From Limanda limanda (lineage: Eukaryota; Chordata; Actinopteri; Pleuronectiformes; Pleuronectidae): a stretch of DNA of 64,000 nucleotides. Both the position numbers and the translations under genes were made by a program. Shown piece after piece: positions 46,506 to 57,900 of this stretch. Location: positions 21,518,989 through 21,582,988 of the forward strand of contig NC_083646.1 of assembly GCF_963576545.1 (NCBI RefSeq), written 5' to 3'. The notes below the pieces were generated by a model. The model was not told where the DNA came from and did not search any database. It saw nothing but the letters and a program-made list of their open reading frames with translations. Numbering within the stretch: the first letter of the stretch is position 1; each line of letters begins with the position of its first letter.

Positions 46506-47988
46506 TGTTGGGACATGGTTTTTGTGCAAAAAGGCAGGCCTCTCTTTCAGGCCTGTATTGGAAGTCAAAACCTGAGAGCACATGGCCTTTGTCTTGAGAA
46601 AGCCACAAGCCGCATGGGCTGGAGAATACTCAATCTCCCAGAGTGCAATGTGTTCTCTTTGTACTGAGAAGGTCAAATAACTCCGTCTCCCAGGAGGCAA
46701 CATGTCCCCTTTGTTTCAGCATCTTCGCACATAGGTGCGAATATCTACCAGGGTCAACTCCAATTGGTCAGTCTGGTCCCATGACCAAGGGGCAACCGGG
46801 TCTATAAAAGATCAAGGCTCCCCCAGAGTAACTCTCTTTCTCCAACCCCTCGGAGGGCCGAAGGCTGCTCCAGCAGCGCTCTTCTCCACCGACCACCACT
46901 GAGGACAGCAGGCCGCTGGCCTTTCCTCCTGCATCGGCGAGTGGAGGAACCGGATTCCTCCAGCTCAAATATTCTCTTTCCAACAACTGGAGGTCAAAGG
47001 TCGAGCTTCCAGCTCATCTTCTCAAGAAAACCTCCACGCATCTCAAGCTTCTTCTAAACTCCTTGCAGCGACTCGGTGTCCTGCAGGTAAGAACTACGGC
47101 TTCAATAAGCAACTGAACTGCACAGCTCAACAGAACCGCGGAAGCAGAGACCACACGAACCAGAGACTTCAAAAGCCTGAACTGCTAACCGAACTGCACA
47201 GCAACTTTCTCCCTGTCCTTGGACTGGTAACATAATCTGGGCTTAATAATTTTACTAGGCTAAGCAAGACTGTTTATTTGATTCTGTGTGGTGTTTATAA
47301 GTTTGATATATGTGGTGATATTGTGTTACAAGTTAAATCAAGGTTAATGTAAGTCGGGCTCAACACAGACCCTGCCATTTTCTGATTAGCATTCTCACAG
47401 ATCCCGCATATCTCTTCACCTACTTAGCTACGTCCCCCGTCCAGAAGGAGGGGGGGGGGCCTGCTAGCTTAGAGATCTTAAAAGATCACAGGAAGGTGTG
47501 ACTCTTTGTTAGCCACCAGCGAGACCCTCACACACACACACACACACACACACACCCACACACACACACACATCTTTATTAGTTAGTATATTGTTTAGTA
47601 ATTGGTGTTTTATACTTATTATGTTTATAATAAATGCTTTCTTTTAACCTTGTCCTGTCATTAATGTTGCATAAGTGAAGTTTGCCAACCTCTACACTGT
47701 CAAGAACTCTATAAACCTTAACTGTTCATTATATAGTCTTTAATAGTAAATATTAAGATTTCTAATTGAACTAGATCTAAATGAGACTGATCTTAATCAA
47801 TAAATTGGCTATCTTTTCCCTTCTATGAAGGGTGGTGCCCCGCGAGAACTTAGTCAAACTAAAGATATGATTTAATATTAATATTTTAAATATTAATGTT
47901 TTATTTTTCTATTTTTGATAACCAAATTTATTGAACGCCTAAAGGCACACTAGCTTATGGTATCACTCCTAACCATTATTGCACAACA
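46506..47988 (+). repeat. 3' LTR of the gag-only element
   Basis: Same length as the 5' LTR and no difference seen by eye. It repeats the TATAAAA (46803-46809), splice donor (GT at 47087) and AATAAA signals. Since it points along ascc3, it could act as an internal promoter-exon for that gene. Confidence 0.93.
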
Positions 47989-47992
47989 ACCG

Positions 47993-50402
47993 TTACCCAA
48001 TTCCGCATGTTTAGGATTTTTCGATTCGTCTGGCGGGCATGACAATTTTTTCTAAAATCGATTTGGTGCGAGGTTATCATCAGGTGCCTGTGCGGGCAGA
48101 GGACGTGCCCAAGACTGCTGTCATTACACCGTTTGGGCTTTTCGAGTTCCTGCGAATGCCGTTCGGCCTTAAAGGCGCAGCGCAGACGTTTCAGCGATTG
48201 ATGGACTCGGTGCTACGTGACCTCGCGTTTGTTTTCGTCTATTTGGACGACATCTTGGTGGCCAGCCCGTCGGCTGATGAGCATTTGTCGCACCTTAGGC
48301 AGGTTTTCCAGCGCCTTGATGGGCATGGTCTCATTGTCAACACAGCCAAGTGCCAGTTTGGGCTGTCTGTCATAGACTTTTTGGGCCATCGCATTTCGTC
48401 GCAGGGTGCGGTTCCTTTGCCCTCGAAGGTGCATGCTGTTGCGGATTTTACCCGTCCGGTCTCGGTCAGGTCGCTACAGGAGTTTTTGGGCATGGTAAAC
48501 TTTTACAATCGTTTCTTGCCTCGTGCGGCCCAACTCCTGCAACCATTGTATGGTGCTTTGAAGCTTAAGAAAGCCAAGGACCAGGTTGACTGGACCCCTG
48601 TGAGGATCCAGGCTTTTGAGGGGGCTAAGGCTGCCCTGGCTAACGCGGCGCTTCTGGCGCACCCCGCGTCTCGGGCGCCCATCGCCCTCACGACCGATGC
48701 TTCAGATGTGGCTGTTGGTGCAGTTGTTGAACAGCGTGTTGCGGGTGCGGGGCAGCCCCTTGCATTTTTTAGCCGCGGTTTGCGAGACAGTGAGCGAAAA
48801 TACAGTGTGTTTGACCGGGAACTGCTAGCGTTGTACCTGGCAACGCGTCATTTCCATTTCCTGCTGGAAGGCCGCCCTTTCACAGCCTATGTTGACCACA
48901 AACCATTGACGTTTGCTATGGCGAAGGTGACAGAGCCATGGTCTGCTCGCCAGCAGCGCCATCTAGCGGCGATCTCCGAATTCACAACGGACATCCAACA
49001 TGTGGCGGGTAAAGCGAACCCGGTTGCAGACTGCCTGTCGCGGGTGCTGGTGTGCCCTGTGCATCTTGGGGTTGATTTTTCCGCACTGGCTGCCGATCAA
49101 CCTGGGGACCCGGGTATCGTTGCACCGAGAGCTGCGAGTACCGGCCTGGAGCTGGAGGAGGCAGTTGTGCAAAATGGTGGGCCTGCCCTCCTTTGCGACG
49201 TCTCCACGGGCCGCCCCCGGCCGGTGGTGCCGGTTGCTTGGCGCCGTCGGGTCTTTGATATGGTGCACTCTCTTTCTCATCCGGGTGTCCGGGCGTCGGT
49301 GAAGTTGGTGTCTTCGAAGTTTGTGTGGCCTGGCCTTCGCAAAGAGGTCAAGGAGTGGGCGGCCACATGTGTGGCGTGTCAGCGCGCTAAAGTTCACCAG
49401 CACACTAGGGCGCCCCTCGAGCCATTTTTGATTCCAGCCAGGCGTTTTGATCATGTGCATATCGACCTTGTGGGGCCTCTTCCCCCTTCCCAGGGTTTTA
49501 CACATCTCCTTACCATGGTAGATCGGACCACTAGGTGGCCAGAGGCGGTTCCTCTGTCTTCCACGACATCTGCGGACGTGGCACGCGCTTTTCTTTCAGC
49601 TTGGGTCTCACGTTTTGGTGCACCGTCTGATATCACCTCTGACAGAGGCCCGCAGTTCATTTCGGAGCTCTGGTCAGCGCTAGCAAAGTCTTTGGGCACA
49701 CAGGTTCACCGTACCACTGCCTACCACCCCCAGGCTAACGGTTTGTGTGAACGTTTTCACCGGTCGCTTAAGGCGTCATTGCGGGCTGCGCTCTCAGATG
49801 CAAACTGGTTGGATCGGTTGCCGTGGGTGATGCTCGGGTTGCGCTCGGCTCCTAAGGCTGACCTGGATGCCTCGCCTGCAGAGTTGGTACTCGGTCAGCC
49901 GCTCCGCGTCCCAGGGGAGTTTCTGCCTCAAAGCTCGGCCCCCTTTCCGCGTCCTGCGTCACAGGCCGCTTGTGCACCGGTGCCCGTGCATCATTTTTCT
50001 CCTCGGTCTTTCGTGCCAACGGATCTCGCGACCGCTCGGTTTGTTTTCGTGCGTCACGATGCTCACCGGTTTCCCCTCCAGCCCCCGTATGACGGCCCGT
50101 TTAGGGTGTTAGAGGCGGGTTCTAAAAGTTTCATTCTGGACATGGGCGGGCGCAGGGAGCGTGTTTCGTTAGACAGACTTAAGCCAGCTCATCTGTTGGC
50201 CGGCGAAGAGGTGCTACCGGCCCGGGTTCCCCGTCGTGGTCGCCCCTCTTCTAAGACCCCTGTGTTGTTTTCTCCAGTTGTGCCTCCTGATCCTGTGCCT
50301 GTTGTAAATGATGTCCCTTCTGCTTGTTCCACCCCTGCGTTTGCGGACGGGGATCGGCGTAGCCGTTATGGTCGCCTCGTTAAACCCCCTGAGAGGTACT
50401 GA
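47993..50402 (+). pseudogene. pol: Gypsy pol, rest of reverse transcriptase, RNase H and integrase
   Basis: The reverse transcriptase frame resumes after the insertion, meets an in-frame TAG at 48012-48014, then runs open for 787 codons from the ATG at 48039. Numbering from that Met: FVYLDD catalytic motif at 66-71; RNase H with TDASD at 219-223, RELLAL from 260 and VDHKPL at 285; integrase zinc finger His410/His414/Cys444/Cys447; catalytic Asp476, Asp535 and Glu571 with 35 residues between the last two. The C-terminal part ends at the TGA before the 3' LTR. It would copy and integrate the element, but the insertion and the stop disable it here. Confidence 0.92.
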
Positions 50403-50450
50403 CTTTTGTCCCATTTTGTATTTTTCCCTCTGGGTGTTCGGGGGGGGCTG

Positions 50451-50619
50451 TATGGCGTGCACTCATGGGTGTGTCCTCTCACCCAGTGGGTTGATGGGAA
50501 ATGTAAAGGCTGAAGCTATATTTACTTCCCGTATGGGGAACATGTGCTAGTTCTTCCTGACTACTGAATAAACAACAGTAAGCAGTACCTGCGTCTCTGC
50601 CTTTCCTTGTCCTGCCACA
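50451..50619 (+). repeat. 3' LTR of the Gypsy element
   Basis: Preceded by a G-rich polypurine stretch (GGGGGGG, 50441-50447). Starts TATGGCGTGC instead of TGTGGCGTGC, and has TTTAC where the 5' LTR has TATAC near position 72. Ends CCTGCCACA. Confidence 0.92.
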
Positions 50620-51073
50620 ATATAACATTTTATCAGCTTTGTTATCAAATATATTTTGCGGCTCCAGACAAATTTTATTTGGGGGAAGAAAGGGCAAAAT
50701 GGCTCTTTTGATAGTAAAGGTTGCCGACCCCTGCTATAGATCTATAGGAGGGACATCTAATGGACAACCTAAGTACTGCAAGCTAGACTAGTACGCAGTT
50801 GTAGACACAACACAGGGGGTCCCTGGACCTGAGAAGGGAAGATAAGGAGTTTAATGTGGCTATTAAATGTGACTAAAACTAGACTAAAATGTAATTTGTT
50901 TTCGTGGACTAAAACTAGACTAAAATGTAATTTGTTTTCGTCGACTAAAACTAGACTAAAACTAAGAAGGATAAAAATGACTAAATGTGACTAAAACTAA
51001 TATGCATTTTCGTCAAAAGACTAAAACTAAGACTAAATCAAAAATAGCTGCCAAAATTAACACTGACTTTGAG

Positions 51074-52540
51074 AAAGACTTTTTTGAAAATGTGACAATT
51101 TTAAAAACATTTTTTTGTGAAAACAGATTTTGTCTGTTTACAAGATGATTTCAATCTATCTTGGCAATGCTCTTCAGTGATTGTGGCACCGTGATCGTCT
51201 GTGGAAATATGGATCCTGGTTATTTGGAGCCAGTTGCAGTTTGAGACGCATAACAAGGCGTAATGGCTCCCAGTGGGGGGAAAGTACAGGAACGGGAATG
51301 GTTTAGACATAAGAATTGGTGTATAGAGGGTGACAGAGTTAAAAGGTTGGGAGGAGGAGAGGTAATGGGAGGGAGGCTAAGAGTAACATGAAGGGAGGGG
51401 GGGAATGAGAGGGAGGCTGTTGCGGCAGTTTTAGCTGGTAGGCGAGATAAAGAAGAAATCATTCAGTCAATCAGCCCGAGCCGTGGTACAATCATCAGAT
51501 CTCATCTGTTTTCAAGAGCAATTCTGCCTTTTATTGAGCTGTTGTGCCTCAAACAGGGAGACTGCAATAGGGAACATTAACCCCTGCACTGCCACGTGCA
51601 CCTGACATCAGGGGGCTATCAAGATGACCGCAGATGAATGAATCAGTTTTTTACTAACGCTGTCTGTCCTCGTGTTGTCTCAATGTCATCAGAACTGTTC
51701 ATCCAGAGATAAAAGCTGCTCAGTTCAGAGGCTGAGGATGTTAAAGTTAAATCATCTATACTCAATTACCTTTACGCATGATTCAAGGCAGGTGTCACAG
51801 GGAAAACAAATAAATGAGTGTCAAATGAGTAATTCAGGCCCTTATTAATTATTTTGCCTGAATTATTCACAACTACTACTTATTTACTTCTTGTGAATTT
51901 ATTATTCCTGCACGTTAACAGAGAAAAAAAGGGAGTTACATGATTCTCACTCACATTAGCACAGCTGACATTTGTACTTACATGTTTATGAATGTCAGAT
52001 TGTGGATTTGTTGGAATGTTACAGAAACAGTCGCCCACACAAACTCCCCTCATCTAGTGTCAATAGTTGTGAGTGTTTCTGAAGTTATCTGACAATCAGT
52101 TCAGATTGAGCATGTTACTGAACTACTGTGTATGATAATTAATCAGTTTCTGATTAATACACATACTGTTAAACCACTTAAAGTTCTCAGAACCCGTTAC
52201 TGTCTTTGTCCCAACAGAGTATTTCTGTTTTCTCAGTCTTTATTAAATATGTTAATTGATTTGGACTCAAGATAAAGATTTTAATTTTTGCATTGGTGTT
52301 AAATACCGTTTTTTTTGTTTATTGCTCGATTGTATGTCATAACTTCACTTATATGCTTGTCAGTTGCATATTGTTACAAGCATACTCTATCATACACAGG
52401 ACATCCTTTGTCATTGTAATATTTTGAAGTCAGGTGCATCGACATTCATAGTATTCATATGAAAAATGGATATAATCTCACATACTCACAACTTTTTAAA
52501 CCTTTTATTTACAAGATGCTTGTGTTTGTATTTCATCCAG
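51074..52540. other. Intron 5 sequence upstream of exon 6
   Basis: Purine-rich run at about 51340-51420 (GGGAGGAGG, GAAGGGAGGGGGGG). No exon or bounded repeat recognised. Confidence 0.5.
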
Positions 52541-52733
52541 ATCCGAGCCAAAAAGGGGAAATGAAGCCTATGTACGGGTGCCAGGTGACCATCCAGTCGG
52601 AGCAGGAGAAACAGATGATGAAGGTTTACCGCAGGGAGGAGAAGAGAGAGAGGAAGAAAGGCAAAGGAACAGACGATGGCGACATCTCGGATGCTTTTAT
52701 GACCTTCGACCCCAGAGAGATGAGAGCCCACCG
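52541..52733 (+). CDS. ascc3: ascc3 coding exon 6 (residues 313-376 plus two bases of 377)
   Basis: The acceptor TTTCATCCAG ends at 52540 and the donor CCG|GTATAT starts at 52734. The 193-bp exon enters in phase 1 and leaves in phase 2. It contains YGCQVTIQSEQEKQMMK, then YRREEKRERKK, then DAFMTFDPREMRAHR, clearly ASCC3. A highly basic Arg/Lys/Glu stretch sits in the middle. It follows a 23.5-kb intron filled with nested transposons; reading continues correctly into exon 7. Confidence 0.95.
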
Positions 52734-53370
52734 GTATATCATCCCTCCACATGTTTCGTCTGTCCTTTTTTCCTTCCCCTTGTTCTCTGTGTGTCTGTCT
52801 GTCCGTCTCCACCCGTGGTCTCCGGCATCCGCACAACAAAACCAACAAGCTTCTGCATTTTTCATGACTACCCGGCTTTAAAAGAGAAAAAAAATAAAAA
52901 ATCTCAAGGATACTGCAGCTTGCCACATCTCTTCTTGTGAAGGATTTTCCTAAACTTTAATTTCAGAGGATGAAAAAAAAGCAGTGATCTGTTTAATTAA
53001 AAACGTAGCATGGCCAAATCCAGCACAGTGTGCAGGAAAAGATTAGTAGAGAGGTAAGCCACTTTAGGAAGAAACATAATGCTTCATATCTTTGCTTCTT
53101 CATCTGAATCATCCCTCAACTGCATTAGTAATTTTTAAAGCAAAAATTTTGATTCATATTTGGATCCCAGTGATTGCAGCGGTGACATTGACTTAATTTT
53201 GGGTCCATTATAAACACGTTGAAGTAACACTGGTGTTTATTTAAACTTTCTTTATTTCTCTTGAAATGCTCACGTCTTTCCTCTTTCCATCTTTGTCTAT
53301 GCATCATGTACCGTGGATTTACATTAACTATCCTATCTGAATATTTCCTGTCCTGTGTTTTCTTGTACAG

Positions 53371-53506
53371 GGAGCAGGCCCTTCTGACGGCACGACGTGA
53401 GCCTGTACTAGGCAGAGAAAGAGTGTACCAACGAATTCAGTATCCCAACGTTTATGACGTCTACACGGAGGCCACAAATATGCCTGCATTTGTTGGAGGA
53501 GCCAGG
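53371..53506 (+). CDS. ascc3: ascc3 coding exon 7 (residues 377-422)
   Basis: The acceptor TCTTGTACAG ends at 53370 and the donor AGG|GTGAGA starts at 53507. The 136-bp exon completes the Arg codon 377 and ends in phase 0. It encodes EQALLTARREPVLGRERVYQ, then YPNVYDVYTEA and AFVGGAR, matching human EQALLNARSVPILSR, YPHVYDSQAEA and AFIAGAK. Confidence 0.94.
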
Positions 53507-54861
53507 GTGAGACTGGATAATGAGTTTGTTGTTTGTGCAGTGTTCTCTTTTTAACTCTTCTTATTAACCAACGCCATTATGCTTGGCCTGCGTTGGTCAA
53601 ATCTCAGCTCGCAAAATTTCCCAGTGACATATCCCCCCCGAGGCCAGCAGAGGGAGAAGTGTAAATGTGAGAAATCTGTGGACATGGTTTTGTGAGTCAC
53701 GGTCTCAGATCTGTGCCCTCCAATTTGTATACCATGCGATACATTCACCAAGTGTGAAGTAGATCAGCTGAGCAGTTCTTCAGATAATGGAACTACAGAC
53801 AGACAGAGATTCCTCCATTTTCAGTTAGATTGAAATGTTCAGAAGGAAAAAGCTCTTTGGTTGGAGGGATGCAGGATTCTCTTATCCTCTGAATCTTTTG
53901 ACGACTTCAGAGGAATGCAGTTGATTTATCTCGGCTGCGAGGATGAGCCCACCTCGATACCCTTAAGGGCCCTAGACACCGCGTGATAACATCAGTCATG
54001 TCACACTGTGAGAGATGGGACTTACACAATCTTGATATCATACAGTAGGATATCAGTTTGGTGAATACATTGAAAAAGCTTTCGTTTCTTTATTCAAAAA
54101 TGCCACATGTAATTTAGCATTATTGTGTCTGAGGCTCAAGGATTTCACCAACAATTATCAAGTTTAGTTTGGTGCAACCCATAATGAAATCAAAACCACA
54201 GTGCGTAAAATATGTCGTGGGCTTTAGCTTAATTGATTGAATTTAAAGGTTAATTTAGTCGCAAAACAAGTTTGGTTGTCTATAACTTACATATCATGTA
54301 AAGTTTGACAGTCCTGCTGCCAAACTCAAGCTGTGGATGATGTTCTTCTCTGAGACAAAACATTGACTTCTCTCCTACAGTTTTTGTTAAAACAGTCTTT
54401 TTTGCTATGAACTGATGCTTGTCCATATCATCCCTCCCTGTTTAGTAATATACACCGAATCTCCTAAAATACCACAAAATGCCGTTCCATGCCATGAATC
54501 ACATTCCTGTATCAATTTCACTTCATAATATGAAGAGTGCCAAAAAGGTTTCATGTAAATCTTATTATATAGTACATTATTGTACGTTTTGTACGATTTG
54601 TTATATAATTTAATATAGTATGATATGATATTTTACTGTGATCTATTTAATTGGGTTGTTAAAATGTAATAGATCAGAGCTTTGATACGTTGGAAAAGTC
54701 CAATTGATCTGTTAACTTTTTGTGAAAATCCAAAGAAAAGTGAGATAGCTATTTTGTTGGAATCTTCCACCAAGTTTCTGAGTGTGCTCTGAAGTCCAAG
54801 TTTGTTGAATCGAAGGGGTCATTTGACTTTTCTTTATTTTTTTTGTCTGTGTGACACTCAG
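53507..54861. other. Intron 7 sequence
   Basis: 53565-53820 (AACCAACGCCATTATGC, CGAGGCCAGCAGAGGG, AGTGTGAAGTAGATCAGCTG) has the feel of a diverged interspersed repeat, but I cannot name it. The remainder shows nothing recognisable. Confidence 0.35.
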
Positions 54862-54987
54862 ATTTTGCTCCCTGAGGGAATCCACAGAGAGAACAACAAG
54901 ATGTATGAACAGGTGGAGATCCCACCCAGCGACGCCATGCCTATCGGCTTTGAAGAGAAGCCAGTCTACATCTCTGAACTAGACGAG
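54862..54987 (+). CDS. ascc3: ascc3 coding exon 8 (residues 423-464)
   Basis: The acceptor GTGACACTCAG ends at 54861 and the donor GAG|GTAAGA starts at 54988. The 126-bp exon is phase 0 at both ends. It encodes ILLPEGIHRENNKMYEQVEI, then IGFEEKPVYISELDE, matching human MILPEGIQRENNKLYEEV and FEEKPVYIQDLDE. The next expected block (the helicase N-lobe start and Walker A) is absent from the remaining 9 kb, so the following intron extends past the window end. Confidence 0.94.
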
Positions 54988-57900
54988 GTAAGAGCTGCTG
55001 TATACTTGTGTTTGTTGCTGTGTGTGTGTTCTCACGTTAGGGTTAGAAGAATACTGGTTTTGAAGAATTAAATTGATGTTTCTGACATCAGAGAAGGTAA
55101 GTCTAAATGAGGAATATGTCCTTAATGATTTGCAGCCGCACAGGCAACAGTAGAAGACATATTATTATGACACACACTCCTTTTTCCTCTTTTGCTTTGA
55201 AGCTGCAGGTCATTATGACACGATTGCACAGTGCAGAGATCCATTGACAATAATGGTGCTAGAAGTAACCATTTACTTCTGAAATTTTAAAAGAGACGTA
55301 GGAAAATAAGATATACGTCACTATGATGTTGCCTGGCAACCAATTGATCGCAACCAGACCTCCCCCTCTAAAGAGCTCCACCAGCCCCTATCGTCAATAT
55401 CCCCCGTGGAACTTTTGGCTGGGATTTCGAACAAGAGCGTATTTATTTCTGGCTTTGGCTGGCAAGTAGAATATCTTACTGCGTTGTCTCCGGACCATTT
55501 GGCTTCCACAGTTCAACAGTAAATGGCATTGTCCACAGGGTCGCAAACAGCATAATCAGGCTGAAAAACAGGGTCGTCGGCTCAGCGCAGCCAAAGCTGT
55601 TGGCTTGGATTGTTGAGCTGGATCTCCAGTGTTGATGGCTGTCAAATTAAAATCAAACCCCTGAGTGCAGATTAGTTGGCATTTAAAAAAACTGTTTCTC
55701 TTTCGAAACCCAAGCAGTACGCAAACACCATTGTCAGTTTCCAGTCACGTTGCTGGGTTCCCTCGTTTAGACCATGATGCCTGGGCTCTTCAGCACTGAC
55801 CTCTGTGTAGCTCCGGTACACATTGTGATTTTAAAAAAACAGCTGTAGATCACAATATAATTTCAAATAATTTATAGAGAACACCAACTCATACGGCATA
55901 ATGTCATATATCCAGTGAATGTAAAAACATTGTGTACATTTTTCTTTGTTATAAAAAAAGAATTGTAAAATTTCCAGTTTCTGCAAATCACAAGAAATTT
56001 CAAAATGTTCTCACTCCCATGTGGCTGTTGAGGTAAACTCAGGCAAATTAAACTTGCCACATTGACATTTACTGCTAAAGATAATAAATAAAACAGTCCA
56101 TATTTAATATTTATGACATTGCAATGTAATTTGGTTTTGGCTCATGAATTAGTTTTAATCTAGCAGAGCTGCGAATGGCAAAAACTGTACAAACAAAGCC
56201 AAGCTAACGTAAGCGATCTGGGTTTCTAGCCGTGTTGTGTGTAATGCATACACAATTAAATTCACATCCACAAGTTTATTACTGAACACTGACTATATGA
56301 TAAGGAGGTGAGCATTTCAAGTTAAATGGACAATCACTCAGCCGAGTATAATTAGTACATGGCTTCTTGCTGCTCTCTGTCATTTCTTTCTGCCATGATG
56401 GTATATGGTACTTTGTTTGTAGCCATTGGTTGTATAGTACTTATAGTGTTGCTTTGTTGGATACTTCTCTACAGAGGGCACAATAATTTGTATACATTAT
56501 ACCAAATAGTGCACTGTATTGCAAGAAGTGAATGGATTTGGAGATATCCATGTCAAGAAATAGTTCCTTACCCAGAACCTAACTCCCCATACAACAACAA
56601 ATGATTCTATTTAAATTTCTTAATGTTGAAATTATAATTGTTCAACTTAAACAAGTGAGAGACACATACAAATTTGGACGGAGCCGTGCTATTGAGTGTC
56701 CAAATAAGAGAATTAAACCAATTTTCAAATGAGCATGTTTACCAAAATGTTTAACTAGTTCTTTAATGCTGAGAGGTAGCTTTCACAAAGGCCAAGATGC
56801 AATATATAAATATAGTATAGTTTATAATATCCTTGGCAACATGTTGAGTCTCAGCCCACATCAGGTTCCTCTTGGCTCGCTCATCAGTCACAGCTTTTGG
56901 TCTTCAAGGCTGTCTTTTGTCTTGGGGGACAAAATCAGAGCAGCCTTGCTGAAATGATATGCCTCCGTTCAAAGCACCTGGCCCAGCCATCACAGTCACC
57001 TCTGGCTTGTTTTTGTGATGTTCTTGCTTTTCATTTTTCTGCACAGTTCCAATTCTGTGATCTTGTTGGCATGCATTCGCAGTGGGAATAAATGCTGCTA
57101 TGTATGTTGGTCTTTGTGTTGAGTCTGTGTTGCTTAGACATTTAGATGTTTCAGAGTTTGGGAAACAGACCTCGTGCTTTGTGGAGTTGTCCACAAGGAG
57201 CTTACTGTTTATTTAAACTGTTGCTGTTTTGTGTTCATGGTATTCACCTGAGTTTTGAACATTTTAATGCAAAGATCTGTAATTTTGCATGTCATGTTGT
57301 ATCTCAGACAACAAATTGCAAATTAGTTATCTCTGACAGACCTTACTTTATTATGTATAATGTATACAACTGCCATGTTTAAAAGTTAAACCCAAATTGA
57401 TTCAAGGGTCTCACTGCGATGTAGACAAAGCAATGTCCAGGTTTGAGGTCTGAGAAAACACTGACTCTAACTCAAGCAATTGATTACTTTCCCAGCCCTG
57501 CATGTCATGACTGCATTTTTAAAGTCCATCTGTATGAACAACAGGATTTGTCTGCATGTCTGCTATGTGGCCAGGTGAGCTGATGTGTTTATATAGTCAC
57601 CACCATCCTCCTCCTCACTGAAGTGTGGCCGCTATGGTCAGTGAGTGATGTTTCTTCTTAATAGAAGCGCTGTAGCTCTCAGCCAACTGTCAGCTGGCAC
57701 AATGACCCGTCAGTCTGACTGACACCTTGACTGAAAAACCCACACTCATGGTGCCTACATTCCCTCTGGCCTCCAGCAGGCATTACCCAGCCACCACTGG
57801 GCTGTATTAGATGGCAGCGAGCTACAAAAGTAGGAGCTCTTTCTGTTCCAGCCCTTGGGGAAGAGGTATGGCTGGACGACAAAGTATACTCCAGCACAGA

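Larger units (their letters stand above)
41877..47988 (+). mobile_element. Gag-only LTR retrotransposon nested in Gypsy reverse transcriptase
   Basis: Two 1483-bp LTRs (41877-43359 and 46506-47988; constant offset of 4629) look identical by eye, down to the same G10 and (CA)n tracts. The element is flanked by the 4-bp duplication ACCG (41873-41876, 47989-47992). The 3.1-kb interior holds a candidate primer site, a 0.75-kb leader, one intact 569-codon Gag-like ORF and a polypurine tract. No protease, reverse transcriptase, RNase H, integrase or envelope is present. It is thus non-autonomous, must have used pol proteins in trans if it moved in this form, and is very young. Superfamily not determined. 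Confidence 0.9.
40168..50619 (+). mobile_element. Ty3/Gypsy retrotransposon, CsRn1-type, interrupted
   Basis: LTRs of 169 bp (40168-40336, 50451-50619) are flanked by the 4-bp duplication ATAT (40164-40167, 50620-50623). The order is LTR, primer site, gag, protease, reverse transcriptase, RNase H, integrase, LTR. The primer site matching tRNA-Trp and the Cys-His-Cys-Cys Gag motif are traits I associate with the CsRn1 clade. About 4.3 kb remain once the 6.1-kb element inserted in the reverse transcriptase is discounted. Frameshifts in gag and pol and an in-frame stop make it defective. It lies in the ascc3 sense orientation. Confidence 0.92.
39386..51065 (+). mobile_element. Non-autonomous hAT family A, copy 3, split by nested LTR elements
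   Basis: Left end CAGTGTTAATTTCGTTGACG at 39386 and right end CCAAAATTAACACTG at 51065 are flanked by the exact 8-bp duplication ACTTTGAG (39378-39385 and 51066-51073). hAT sequence occupies 39386-40167 and 50620-51065; the 10.45 kb between are retrotransposon. Alignment by eye to copies 1 and 2 shows the break at CTTTATATAACATTTT. Oldest layer of the nest. Confidence 0.93.

Noticed and set aside
48213..49505. Minus-strand ORFs (up to 180 codons) opposite Gypsy pol
   Set aside because: Shadows of the GC-rich pol frame, which has clear catalytic motifs on the + strand.
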